From: Kineothrix sp. MSJ-39
Lineage (GTDB): Bacteria > Bacillota > Clostridia > Lachnospirales > Lachnospiraceae
Reading direction: 5' to 3'
Assembly: GCF_018917935.1 (NCBI RefSeq)
Contig: NZ_JAHLPN010000013.1
Location: forward strand, 33,963 to 97,962
Length of the DNA stretch: 64,000 nucleotides
Each line of letters begins with the position of its first letter. Within the stretch, counting starts at the first letter, position 1. A program made the position numbers and the translations under genes. Below the pieces are notes generated by a model. It was given only the letters and a program-made list of their open reading frames with translations. It did no database searches and was not told where the DNA came from. Below, in pieces: positions 9,467 to 17,937 of the stretch.

Positions 9467-10444
9467 TTACCCTCTTACATCCAGAAACTGTGCCTGTCCG
9501 TGAATCCGCATGGTGACGGAATCTGCCGGTACAAAAATACAGTCTCCTTTATAAAATGTGATCTGTCCGCCCGGATAACTGATATTCCCGCAGCCGCTCA
9601 CACAGAGCAGGACGCGGAATGACATCTGATCCGACAGATACGTTACGATCTGTCTTCTTTCCGTGTTGACGATCATTCTGTATACTTCAAAATACTTGCA
9701 TCTGCACAGACATTCGGAAGCCATTCCCTGCTGGTATTTCAAAATACGGAGCGGCTGCCGCGGCTTTGCGCTGCTTTTCAGATTGGCAACCTCCAGTGCC
9801 TTTTCAATGTGCAGTTCCCGTTTCTTTCCGTTTTTATCTTCTCTGTCATAATCATAAAGGCGATATGTCAGATTGGAATTCTCCTGGATCTCCGCCACAA
9901 GTGCGCCTGCACCGATCGCATGGATCGTTCCCGCTTCTATAAAGAAAAGATCCCCTTTTCTGATCGGAACATATTGCAGATATCTGGTCAGCTTTCCTTT
10001 TTCGATCGCTGCCCGGATCTCTTCCTTTGTACAGTCCCTTCTGAGCCCATACACAAGCCGCGCATCTTTCGCAGCATCCAGTACATACCACATTTCCGTC
10101 TTGCCGAGCTGTCCGTGCTCATGTTCCTTTGCATAAGCATCGGTCGGATGTACCTGTACGGACAGATCTTCTCTGGCATCAATAAATTTGATCAGCAGCG
10201 GCAGATCCGTACGTCCCATATGACGCGATCCTAAATATGTTGAATTTTCCGAAAGGACCTGCCCAAGCGTCTGCCCGGCAAATTCACCCTCTGCCACAAA
10301 GCACGGTCCATCCGGATGAGAGGAACACTCCCATGTTTCTGCCAGCGGAGACATTTCTATTCCTTTTTCAAATTCCGTATTCAGTCGCTGACCGCCCCAC
10401 AAATAATCTTTGCCGGAAGGTCTTAACAATAATGGCTTATTCAT
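9467..10444 (-). CDS. manA: Mannose-6-phosphate isomerase, class I
   Basis: The 325-residue protein is a type I phosphomannose isomerase of the small, bacillus-type length. It opens PLLLRPSGKDYLWGG, and has the zinc-site stretches LSVQVHPTD (Gln and His ligands, near 91-99), KTEMWYVLDA, and a second cupin half with EAGTIHAIGAGALVAEIQENSNLTYRLYDYDR. It interconverts fructose-6-P and mannose-6-P, feeding GDP-mannose-type precursors. The ATG at 10444 follows GGAG at 5 bases and lies just after the stop of the PurF-like gene. An upstream in-frame ATG would overlap that gene by 40 bases and add an unlike N terminus. Confidence 0.93.
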   Translation of the reverse strand: MNKPLLLRPSGKDYLWGGQRLNTEFEKGIEMSPLAETWECSSHPDGPCFVAEGEFAGQTLGQVLSENSTYLGSRHMGRTDLPLLIKFIDAREDLSVQVHPTDAYAKEHEHGQLGKTEMWYVLDAAKDARLVYGLRRDCTKEEIRAAIEKGKLTRYLQYVPIRKGDLFFIEAGTIHAIGAGALVAEIQENSNLTYRLYDYDREDKNGKKRELHIEKALEVANLKSSAKPRQPLRILKYQQGMASECLCRCKYFEVYRMIVNTERRQIVTYLSDQMSFRVLLCVSGCGNISYPGGQITFYKGDCIFVPADSVTMRIHGQAQFLDVRG

Positions 10445-10461
10445 CAATACTCCAATTCTAC

Positions 10462-11868
10462 TTATTCTTTGCCATCCCAGCAGTATGTGCATAACTTGCA
10501 TTTATCAATGCCGACTGCATCCAGCATATCATCAAGTCTGTTAAATCGCAGGGATGTAAAATGCAGTTCCTTGCAGATTTCATCTACCATCTTTTCATAT
10601 TTTTCAGAGTCCGGATCCGTATATTCCTGCAGAACCTCCTCTGTTACATTTCCGTTTTCCAGTCTTTCGATCACTCTTCTTGTGATCAGATCCATTTCCG
10701 AAGAAGAACGGGAGAAGTTCAGATACTTGCAGCCGTATAAAAGTGGTGGACATGCAGGTCTGATGTGTACTTCTTTTGCACCGCTCTGGAATAAATACTC
10801 TGTTGTTTCCCGCAGCTGCGTGCCTCGTACAATGGAATCATCGATCAGAAGCAGGCTCTTATCACGGATCAGCTCCTCTACTGCCAGAAGCTTCATCTTT
10901 GCGATCAGATTACGCTGGCTCTGGATCGTCGGCATAAAGGAACGCGGCCACGTCGGCGTATATTTGATAAACGGTCTGGAGAACGGAATGCCTGACTGAT
11001 TGGCATATCCGACTGCATGGGCGATACCGGAATCCGGAACACCTGCAACGATATCCGGCTTTACATTATCACGTTCTGCCATCTTAGCACCGCAGTTATA
11101 GCGCATCTGTTCCACGCTGATCCCCTCGTAAGAACTTGCCGGATATCCGTAGTATACCCAGAGGAACGTACAGATCTTCATATCTTTTCCCGGCTGCACA
11201 AGTGTCACGCAGTTTTTATGCGTCAGGACTACGATTTCTCCCGGTCCGAGTTCTTTATAATCCTGATAGCCAAGATTTTTATAAGCAAAGCTTTCAAAGG
11301 AAGCACAGAATGCATCCTCTTTCTTGCCGATCACGATCGGCGTTCTGCCCTTCTCATCTCTTGCACAGTAAATACCGTTCTCATTCATCAGCATAAGAGA
11401 CAGCGATCCATCGATCGTCTGCAGCGCATACCGGATGCCTTCGATCAGGTTGTCCTTCTGATTGATCAGTGCTGCCACGAGCTCCGTTGCATTGATATCT
11501 CCGCCGCTCATTTCCAGGAAATGGGAGCAGCCGTCACCGAACAGACTTTTTACCAGTTCTTCTGTATTATTGATCTTGCTAACGGTTGTGATCGCATAAG
11601 TTCCGTGATGGGAACGCACGATCAGCGGCTGTGGTTCATAATCCGAGATACAGCCGATCCCATACCAGCCCTTCATGTTCTGCATATCTTTATCAAACTT
11701 TGTACGGAACGGTGCGTTTTCTATATTGTGGATCGCACGGTCAAAACCTTTTTCTCCCCAGACTGCCATACCACCGCGTCTTGTGCCCAGATGAGAATGA
11801 TAATCTACGCCAAAAAACAAATCAAATACACAATCTTCCTTTGCTGCTACGCCAAAAAAGCCACCCAT
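10462..11868 (-). CDS. PurF-like amidophosphoribosyltransferase paralogue lacking the N-terminal nucleophile Cys
   Basis: The protein (468 residues) aligns end to end with glutamine-PRPP amidotransferase: an Ntn-type glutaminase domain, then a phosphoribosyltransferase domain with the PRPP loop LLLIDDSIVRGT near residues 352-363. The start is MGGFFGVA where working enzymes have MCGVFGI, so the Cys that becomes the N-terminal nucleophile is Gly. All four positions expected to bind the 4Fe-4S cluster of the Bacillus-type enzyme appear to be Cys (KICTFLW; LYGCKYL; C-terminal CKLCTYC). The start is secure: GGAGGAAAGAAA precedes the ATG. The family makes phosphoribosylamine in purine synthesis. 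Without Cys1 it would need ammonia or do something else. It sits with manA and nhaC rather than with pur genes. Confidence 0.85.
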   Translation of the reverse strand: MGGFFGVAAKEDCVFDLFFGVDYHSHLGTRRGGMAVWGEKGFDRAIHNIENAPFRTKFDKDMQNMKGWYGIGCISDYEPQPLIVRSHHGTYAITTVSKINNTEELVKSLFGDGCSHFLEMSGGDINATELVAALINQKDNLIEGIRYALQTIDGSLSLMLMNENGIYCARDEKGRTPIVIGKKEDAFCASFESFAYKNLGYQDYKELGPGEIVVLTHKNCVTLVQPGKDMKICTFLWVYYGYPASSYEGISVEQMRYNCGAKMAERDNVKPDIVAGVPDSGIAHAVGYANQSGIPFSRPFIKYTPTWPRSFMPTIQSQRNLIAKMKLLAVEELIRDKSLLLIDDSIVRGTQLRETTEYLFQSGAKEVHIRPACPPLLYGCKYLNFSRSSSEMDLITRRVIERLENGNVTEEVLQEYTDPDSEKYEKMVDEICKELHFTSLRFNRLDDMLDAVGIDKCKLCTYCWDGKE

Positions 11869-11898
11869 TTTCTTTCCTCCATGCTTTTATCTTCTGTC

Positions 11899-13557
11899 TT
11901 ATACGTTTTCTGCTTCTGCATTTCTTGTCTGTGTAAATTTAATACCTGCCACGATACCGATCATCACAACAATCGCGATCAGCAGTGTGAGCCATTTATT
12001 ACCAATGAGCGGTGCTGCCAGATAAGCCAGACAGGAAACACCTGCACAAAGCACAACATACGGAAGCTGTGTGGAAACATGCTTCACATGATTACACTGC
12101 GCTCCCGCTGACGCCATGATCGTCGTATCGGAGATTGGAGAACAATGATCGCCGCATACCGCACCTGCCATGCAGGCTGAAATTGCAATGATCATCAGAG
12201 AATAATTTCTCGTCTGCAGGACATTTACAACGATCGGGATCAGAATACCGAACGTTCCCCAGGAAGTTCCTGTTGCAAAGGCAAGGAAACATGCAACAAG
12301 GAAGATGATAACCGGCAGGAACATATCAAATCTGCCCGCTACGGACTTCATTGCAGCAGCAACAAACTCCTTTGCACCAAGGCTGTCTGTCATTGCCTTT
12401 AATGTCCATGCAAATGTCAATATCATGATCGCCGGAACCATCGCCTTGAAGCCTTCCGGAATACATGCCATACAATCAGAAAAGCTGAGCACTTTTCTTA
12501 CCACATATAAAAGGATTGTAAAAATAATACCAAACATACTGCCAAGTGCCAGTCCGACAGAAGCATCCGAATTGGAAAATGCCGTTACCAGATCTGTACC
12601 GCTGAAAAAGCCACCGGTATACAACATACCGATCACACAGCAAATGATCAGACAGATAATAGGGATCATCAGATCAATCACTCTTCCCTTTTTCATACCT
12701 TCTTCTGCCTCCAGCTCCTGCTTATGATCGCCCTGTCCGTCAGAGAACAGATCTCCCGCAAGTGCATTTGCCTCACTGGTCTTCATAGAGCCAAACTCTA
12801 CCTTGAAAAGCACCATGCTCACCATCATCACAATTGTCAGGATTGCATAATAGTTATACGGGATTGCCTTTAAGAACAGCCCAAAACCGTCTTCTCCTTC
12901 TACAAAGCCGCTGACCGCCGCTGCCCAGGAGGATATCGGCGCAATGATACAGACCGGAGCTGCTGTCGCATCGATCAGATATGCCAGCTTTGCTCTGGAG
13001 ATCTTATGCTTATCCGTTACCGGTCTCATAACGCTGCCGACCGTCAGACAGTTAAAATAATCATCAATAAAGATCAGCACACCGAGCAGGATCGTCACAA
13101 GCTGTGCACCCACTCTTGTCTTGATATGACTGCTTGCCCATTTTCCGAATGCGCTGCTTCCACCAGCTTTATTCATAAGTGCAACCATGCCACCGAGAAG
13201 TACTAAAAATACCAAAATACCTACATTGTAGGAATCGGATAATACCGATACGATACCGCCGGAAAATACATGAATGACGGTTCCTTCAAATTTGCCGCCG
13301 GAATACAGGATACCACCTACCACGATTCCGATAAACAAAGAGCTGTAAACCTCTTTGGTGATCAGTGCCAGACTGATCGCTACCAGAGGCGGTAAAAGCG
13401 CCCACGCCGTTGCGAATAACGCCGGCGTATATTCCGCTGCCTCTTCCGCTTCCTCGGCAAATGCCGGCAGACACCACATTGCTGCAAATACGACTGACAG
13501 TAATAAAACCCTCCATACAGCATTTTTCACTGCCTCTCTTCTTTTGTTCCTACTCAC
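11899..13557 (-). CDS. NhaC-family Na+/H+ antiporter
   Basis: This 552-residue integral membrane protein has an N-terminal hydrophobic leader, then about 11-12 predicted membrane helices and the conserved stretches IFIDDYFNCLTVG (charged Asp pair in a helix), DATAAPVCIIAPISSWAA, FATGTSWGTFGILIPI and GAVCGDHCSPISDTT. These mark the NhaC superfamily, whose members exchange sodium for protons or small solutes. It starts with GTG after GGGAG. A family member could also move an organic anion, so the substrate is not fixed. It is 30 bases upstream of the PurF-like gene and 24 bases downstream of a small hypothetical gene, so it probably belongs to the same transcript. Confidence 0.85.
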   Translation of the reverse strand: MSRNKRREAVKNAVWRVLLLSVVFAAMWCLPAFAEEAEEAAEYTPALFATAWALLPPLVAISLALITKEVYSSLFIGIVVGGILYSGGKFEGTVIHVFSGGIVSVLSDSYNVGILVFLVLLGGMVALMNKAGGSSAFGKWASSHIKTRVGAQLVTILLGVLIFIDDYFNCLTVGSVMRPVTDKHKISRAKLAYLIDATAAPVCIIAPISSWAAAVSGFVEGEDGFGLFLKAIPYNYYAILTIVMMVSMVLFKVEFGSMKTSEANALAGDLFSDGQGDHKQELEAEEGMKKGRVIDLMIPIICLIICCVIGMLYTGGFFSGTDLVTAFSNSDASVGLALGSMFGIIFTILLYVVRKVLSFSDCMACIPEGFKAMVPAIMILTFAWTLKAMTDSLGAKEFVAAAMKSVAGRFDMFLPVIIFLVACFLAFATGTSWGTFGILIPIVVNVLQTRNYSLMIIAISACMAGAVCGDHCSPISDTTIMASAGAQCNHVKHVSTQLPYVVLCAGVSCLAYLAAPLIGNKWLTLLIAIVVMIGIVAGIKFTQTRNAEAENV

Positions 13558-13581
13558 TTTTTTTCTCCCTTAGTTTATTTT

Positions 13582-13839
13582 TTAATGCCAGTAAGGCTTC
13601 TGATCCTTATGCGAATATCCCTTTAGTTTTTCCGCATACACCGCAAGCTTCCGTTCATACTCCGCTTTTGGCTTTTCCTTCAGCTTCCCCTGACTGCACA
13701 TTTCATCATATGCTTCCCGAAGTTCTGCCAGATTTGCCTGCGCAGAATCCTTATAATTATTGGACAGATTCATCTGCAGGCGATTGATGATCTCATCCAG
13801 CCTTTTTTCTTCTTTTGACTGTATCCGAAACAATTTCAT
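13582..13839 (-). CDS. Small charged hypothetical protein
   Basis: An 85-residue, highly charged, mostly helical protein starting MKLFRIQSKEEKRLDE after AGGAGGAATCATTT. It has no signal peptide or membrane segment and contains a heptad-like central helix (residues about 10-45) and a KAEYERKLAVYAEKL helix near the C terminus. I do not recognise the family. It is the first gene of the minus-strand run that continues through nhaC to the UDP-glucuronate decarboxylase, with a fair sigma-A promoter at 13881-13909. A function cannot be proposed from sequence. Confidence 0.7.
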   Translation of the reverse strand: MKLFRIQSKEEKRLDEIINRLQMNLSNNYKDSAQANLAELREAYDEMCSQGKLKEKPKAEYERKLAVYAEKLKGYSHKDQKPYWH

Positions 13840-13880
13840 AAATGATTCCTCCTGCCTGCAAGCGCACTCTGACGCTTTAC

Positions 13881-13909
13881 AGTTTAGCACAGATTCCCGT
13901 ATTCTACAA
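13881..13909 (-). promoter_or_regulatory. Predicted sigma-A promoter for the 13839-5619 run
   Basis: Minus-strand TTGTAG (13904-13909) and TAAACT (13881-13886) are separated by 17 bases. It sits about 40 bases upstream of the Shine-Dalgarno of the small hypothetical gene and directly after the terminator of the previous unit, which is the expected place. Confidence 0.5.
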
Positions 13910-13922
13910 TCACCACATTTAC

Positions 13923-13953
13923 CAAAAAAGAGCTGCCGCTTCTGCGACAGCTC
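13923..13953 (-). terminator. Rho-independent terminator after the secreted paralogue pair
   Basis: GAGCTG-CCGC and GCGACAGCTC arms (13930-13953, one mismatch, TTCT loop) are followed on the minus strand by six T. It lies 14-44 bases past the stop at 13967. Confidence 0.85.
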
Positions 13954-13966
13954 CTGTCAGTATTTC

Positions 13967-14941
13967 TTATTTTCTGTTTAAAGTATACAGATATTCGTAA
14001 TCCTCTACTGTTTCTTTTGTCTTTTTATTTTGCAGCGTGATACGGATCTGTGTTACCGGGAAAAGAGAATTGTATGCATACTGGCTCTCATACTCCGTTC
14101 CCTCGCTATACTTTCTTGTATATTTGCGCTGTTTGATCAGTTTGATCTTTCCGTTATTTTTAATTTTTTTGTAAGTATAGTCACCGGTTTTGGCATCAAT
14201 ACCGGTTGTATACTCAATAGATACGATCTTATATCCTTTTGCTGGAGTTACCTTTAGCTTACCACTTGTTTTGTTTGTAAACGGATCATAGTAATATAAC
14301 TCTTTCCCTGCATATTTTACATTCTTAATGACAGGTTTGTAAAATTTATAGCCCTTTGCTATCACCGAAATGGAACAGGTCTGGACAAATTTTCCGTCTT
14401 TGTACACATCAAAGGATACAGCTGCCTTTCCGGCTTTCTTAGCAAAATAAGAAATATAATAATCCGAAATATAATCCGCATAAGATGATTTGTATCGTCT
14501 TGTTGCAGTCAGTGCTACTTTTATATTTTTATTGCTGGATCTTACATTCTGAACCGTAAAACCTTCGCGGTATATATCAATTTGTGAATATCCGCCGCCA
14601 CCGCCGTAGAAGCTGTAGTTGCTGTAGTTCACATCTGCCATGCCAACCGTAAACTCGTGCTTCTTTTCATATTCGAGTGCTACACTGTCCTCTGTATACT
14701 CATATGTATATGGTGTTTTTACATAGGAATCTGTTTCTGCATCATACAGTTCATCATAATAGGTCTCTGTATAGGTTGTGTGCTCCATTAATCGCATTCT
14801 GCTGTCAGACCATTCTGACTGTTCCAGCTTATAAGTATGCGTCTGTGTTTCTTCTGCATCTGTCTGTATCTGCATACCAAGTACAAGGGCAGCAGCCAGA
14901 AAAAGTGTTGTTCCGAAAGAAATCAGTTTTTTCTTATTCAT
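13967..14941 (-). CDS. Secreted protein, paralogue of the neighbour at 14954
   Basis: The 324-residue product has a clear signal peptide (MNKKKLISFGTTLFLAAAL..., cleavage near TDAEE). The mature part is Tyr-, Lys- and Thr-rich, reads as beta-strands, and has no Cys or anchor motif. The C-terminal half has the pattern LYYYDPFTNKTSGKLKVTPAKGY, which resembles the corresponding stretch of the upstream neighbour, and an Ig-like layout (KNIKVALTATRRYK, KAAVSFDVYKDGKF). I do not recognise a named family. AAAGGAG precedes the ATG, 12 bases after the stop of the paralogue, so the two form an operon. A structural or surface-binding role is possible but unproven. Confidence 0.75.
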   Translation of the reverse strand: MNKKKLISFGTTLFLAAALVLGMQIQTDAEETQTHTYKLEQSEWSDSRMRLMEHTTYTETYYDELYDAETDSYVKTPYTYEYTEDSVALEYEKKHEFTVGMADVNYSNYSFYGGGGGYSQIDIYREGFTVQNVRSSNKNIKVALTATRRYKSSYADYISDYYISYFAKKAGKAAVSFDVYKDGKFVQTCSISVIAKGYKFYKPVIKNVKYAGKELYYYDPFTNKTSGKLKVTPAKGYKIVSIEYTTGIDAKTGDYTYKKIKNNGKIKLIKQRKYTRKYSEGTEYESQYAYNSLFPVTQIRITLQNKKTKETVEDYEYLYTLNRK

Positions 14942-14953
14942 AGTGCCTCTCCT

Positions 14954-15775
14954 TTACTTTACATATACAAGATAAAAATTATAAGTTACCGTTGTTTTTA
15001 ACAGGGTATCATATACCACCACACGCACAGGTGTTACCGGATTCATGTAATTCACATCCACGATATTCTCGGAAGTATCGCTTTCCGACCACTTATAGCT
15101 GAACTGATACTTGGTAGACATATCCAGCTTTAAGGTTTTGTTGTTTGCCTTTTTCCTGGCAACCTTCAATGTTTCATTGTCTACAAATTTACATACATCC
15201 ACACTCTTCAGCTTGAAAGTCGGATTCATCTTTACAGATAACTTTCCGCTTTTCTTGCTTGTTGTATTATTCATTCCGTAACCCAGATACTGTTTTCCGT
15301 ATGTTACGCTTGCAAACGGATAACTGTCATTTGTGGCATAGATCTTGATCTTTTTCGTGCATTTCTTTTTGCCGTTTTTGTTCTTGATCGTAACGGTAGC
15401 AGTATAAGTGCCCTTTGCTTTTGCAAGGAATGTGATCTCGGAACGGTTGTAATAATTCACTGAAATATTATCATTCAGTTGTGCACTGTATGTTTGCTTT
15501 GTTGTATTGACTGTCGTGACCTTTGCGATCAGATTCGGACTGCTCGTTTTAACGCCTGCCACATAATCACCGCTGGTTGCCAGGTATACATCTGTACTCT
15601 CATAACGCTGGTTGAGCGCTACACGCATTGCAGTCCTGCTGCACACATTGTTTTTCTTATCATACTGATAAGTGGTTGTTTTGGTTTTTGCCTGTGCGTT
15701 GACCGGCGCAAACAGCATACCGGCAAACAATGCAAATGCAAAGACCATGATAAGTTGTCTCTTGAAATTTTTCAT
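14954..15775 (-). CDS. Secreted protein with Ig-like features, paralogue of 13967
   Basis: A 273-residue protein with signal peptide MKNFKRQLIMVFAFALFAGM and cleavage near AQAKTK. The mature part is basic and beta-rich. It includes GTYTATVTIKNKNGKKKCTKKIKIYA, typical of bacterial Ig-like strands, then NNTTSKKSGKLSVKMNPTFKLKSVDVCK, which parallels the KTSGKLKVTPAKGYKIVSIEY stretch of the downstream gene. There is no sortase signal. It is the first gene of a two-gene unit with its own promoter (15818-15847), between the polysaccharide genes and the nhaC run. The function is unknown. Confidence 0.75.
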   Translation of the reverse strand: MKNFKRQLIMVFAFALFAGMLFAPVNAQAKTKTTTYQYDKKNNVCSRTAMRVALNQRYESTDVYLATSGDYVAGVKTSSPNLIAKVTTVNTTKQTYSAQLNDNISVNYYNRSEITFLAKAKGTYTATVTIKNKNGKKKCTKKIKIYATNDSYPFASVTYGKQYLGYGMNNTTSKKSGKLSVKMNPTFKLKSVDVCKFVDNETLKVARKKANNKTLKLDMSTKYQFSYKWSESDTSENIVDVNYMNPVTPVRVVVYDTLLKTTVTYNFYLVYVK

Positions 15776-15817
15776 GGTATCCTCCCTCTCTTCCGGCTTC
15801 TGCCGGATACTACATTT

Positions 15818-15847
15818 ATTTTAGCATTCTCTGCTCACACATGTAAA
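15818..15847 (-). promoter_or_regulatory. Predicted sigma-A promoter of the secreted pair
   Basis: Minus-strand TTTACA (15842-15847), 18-base spacer, TAAAAT (15818-15823). The -35 box lies inside the stem-loop at 15839-15872, so the hairpin sequence may double as a regulatory site. Confidence 0.55.
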
Positions 15848-15872
15848 CAGAGTTTTCCTCTTTTTTACATGT
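15839..15872. repeat. Inverted repeat between the sugar transferase and the secreted pair
   Basis: ACATGTAAA (15839-15847) is matched by TTTACATGT (15864-15872), and the inner CAGAG and CTCTT extend the pairing. On the minus strand it lies about 15 bases past the stop at 15887 and overlaps the -35 box of the next unit. It could be a weak terminator or an operator; the T-run expected of a strong terminator is missing. Confidence 0.5.
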
Positions 15873-15886
15873 ATTACATTCTTTTT

Positions 15887-17233
15887 TCAGACGCCCTCTG
15901 TACTGTCTTTGATGAATATGATCTTTAAAGTCAGGAAGATCAGGTGGATATCCATTAAAAATGAATAATTGCTGACATAGATCAGATCCAGCTTCAGTTT
16001 ATCGATAAACGAAGTATTGTACTTTCCATAAATCTGTGCATAACCGGTCAGCCCTGCCTTCACACGTGTACGGTAGGCAAACTCCGGTACCTTTTTGCAA
16101 TTCTTCTTAATCAGTTCGGGTCTTTCCGGACGTGGTCCCACCACACTCATATCCCCCTTTAAGATATTAAAGAACTGCGGCAGTTCATCAATACGCATAC
16201 TACGGATGATCTTCCCGACCGGTGTGATACGGCTGTCATTTTCCTTGGCAAGCTGTGCCTTCCCGTCCTGTTCGGCATTTACAACCATACTTCTGAATTT
16301 GCAAATCGCGAATTCACGATTTCCTTTTGTACAGCGGATCTGTTTATACAGAACCGGTCCTCTGTCATAAGCATAGATTGCTATCGCCGTGATCAGCATG
16401 ATCGGTGACGTAATGATAATACCCGTCAATGAAATCACAATGTCCATTGCGCGCTTCATAAAACGCTGTGCCAGCGAAATATCTGTATTCTTACAAATAT
16501 AAAGCGGTGTATCCACCAGATTCATCTCATCCGAAGACTTGATAATGATATCCGAGATCTTCGGTGGGAAATATACTCTCTTTCCCTTTTCAAAGCAGAA
16601 CTTCAGGATCTGGTTTCTGACCTCATCCGGCAGATCATTTAACAGGATCGCATCATATTGTAAGATGTTTTCTTTGATTTCATCCATATTATTATCACAG
16701 CTGATCGTTTTATCAAATTTATATTTAGCACGATAGCCGGAAAGCCGGATATCCAGATTATTTTCATGGGAACCGACTATATTCAGCATCCGATACGCCG
16801 GAATGACCTTCCGGTAAAGATCTGTTCCAAAATTCGTCAGAATCAACAGCAGCACAAGCTGCACAGCATACAGTTTGACATACGTCAACAATATCACACC
16901 AATGTGCTTTACACGGCCAACCATTAAGATCGTGATCATGCTCTCTACAACATTCAGCCCGAAATAAGCAATCCACTGGCCGATCAGCAGATGAGATTTT
17001 CTGCCGAGTCCGACCTGAAAGCCATTAAACACATACATAAAGATCCATAAAAGCAGCAGGTAGATGATCCACATCAAAATATTACCCTTATGTAAAAAGC
17101 TTTGCCTAAGCAGCTTATTCAGACTATGATTCCACGCATAAACAAAAGGAAGCAGTGTAACAACTGACACCAGTATCTGCCAGAAAAAGCGATATATATG
17201 TTTTTTTGATTCGGTATTTATCTTTGTATTCAT
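15887..17233 (-). CDS. Undecaprenyl-phosphate sugar phosphotransferase (exopolysaccharide priming enzyme)
   Basis: The 448-residue membrane protein has four predicted N-terminal helices (within residues 10-130), a CoA-binding-like middle (RMLNIVGSH to VYFPPKISD), another hydrophobic segment near 265-285, and a C-terminal bacterial sugar transferase domain with CKFRSM, DELPQFFNILKGDMSVVGPRPERPE and GLTGYAQI. The family transfers a sugar-1-phosphate to undecaprenyl phosphate, starting a repeat unit at the inner leaflet. The ATG at 17233 follows GAGGAG; an earlier ATG (+16 residues) lacks one. It is the last gene of the polysaccharide-linked unit that starts at 18615. The donor sugar cannot be read from sequence. 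Confidence 0.9.
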   Translation of the reverse strand: MNTKINTESKKHIYRFFWQILVSVVTLLPFVYAWNHSLNKLLRQSFLHKGNILMWIIYLLLLWIFMYVFNGFQVGLGRKSHLLIGQWIAYFGLNVVESMITILMVGRVKHIGVILLTYVKLYAVQLVLLLILTNFGTDLYRKVIPAYRMLNIVGSHENNLDIRLSGYRAKYKFDKTISCDNNMDEIKENILQYDAILLNDLPDEVRNQILKFCFEKGKRVYFPPKISDIIIKSSDEMNLVDTPLYICKNTDISLAQRFMKRAMDIVISLTGIIITSPIMLITAIAIYAYDRGPVLYKQIRCTKGNREFAICKFRSMVVNAEQDGKAQLAKENDSRITPVGKIIRSMRIDELPQFFNILKGDMSVVGPRPERPELIKKNCKKVPEFAYRTRVKAGLTGYAQIYGKYNTSFIDKLKLDLIYVSNYSFLMDIHLIFLTLKIIFIKDSTEGV

Positions 17234-17297
17234 TGTACTCCTCAATCTGCCCTGACGGATGTATTCTGTTTTATCAGCCATTTGCCAGGCTTATTTA

Positions 17298-17897
17298 TTA
17301 TACACCATTCCTATCAGCTCGTCTATTTCTTGTTTCCGTATGTCTCTTCCATATTTCCCGTATCACATCTGCCAAAATACAGCCGATCATACAACCGATC
17401 CCATTGTGGATCATATCATCCCACTCAAAAAGACCCCTGCACAGGATAAGCTGCAGACATTCTATTGAAGCAGACACAAATCCACCTGCCAGAAACCCTT
17501 CCCACCATGTTATCTTTCTGTTTTTTATAAAGGGAAGTAATAAACCAAATGGAAACAGCAGTACCATATTCAGTAAATTTTCCTGCAATAGAAGGTTATG
17601 CGGCAGGCTTCCCAGCCGTCCGTTCTTTCCAATATGCCAGATTTCTTTCCAGGACCAAAAGAGTTCCAGCTGATATTGCCTCGTACCCGGCGTTCTGGTA
17701 AATACGGTAGATGCATAGACTACTGCCAGAAAAGCAAGAGCCAACAAGCTACAGAAAGCCTGCTCCTTTCTGATTCTTCCGGCTTTCACCAGCCTGACAG
17801 CCAGCACAAGAGCCGCTGCAAATACAACCAGAAAAAAGAGTAGTTCCCTTTTTGTCCATATTCTGTTATGTGTTATTATGATCTGATGCAAATCCAT
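17298..17897 (-). CDS. VanZ-like membrane protein
   Basis: The protein has 199 residues and about five predicted membrane helices. A VanZ-type core is seen: NLLNMVLLFPFGLLLPF (residues about 105-121) followed by ECLQLILCRGLFEWDDMIHNGIGCMIGC near 150-175. VanZ relatives are small membrane proteins of unclear biochemistry, linked in some cases to teicoplanin tolerance; no such role is implied here. The ATG at 17897 follows AAAGGGGAAAAG; an upstream ATG would overlap the HAD gene by 50 bases. It is preceded by the HAD phosphatase and followed by the priming transferase, so an envelope-related role is plausible. Confidence 0.75.
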   Translation of the reverse strand: MDLHQIIITHNRIWTKRELLFFLVVFAAALVLAVRLVKAGRIRKEQAFCSLLALAFLAVVYASTVFTRTPGTRQYQLELFWSWKEIWHIGKNGRLGSLPHNLLLQENLLNMVLLFPFGLLLPFIKNRKITWWEGFLAGGFVSASIECLQLILCRGLFEWDDMIHNGIGCMIGCILADVIREIWKRHTETRNRRADRNGV

Positions 17898-17937
17898 CTT
17901 TTCCCCTTTTCCCCGTATGTCAGTTCCTATCCGCCAC

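Noticed and set aside
11868..11880. An alternative start giving the PurF-like protein a Cys at position 2
   Set aside because: The ATG at 11868 has an ideal GGAGG site and aligns exactly with the family's start; no in-frame start nearby yields Met-Cys-Gly.
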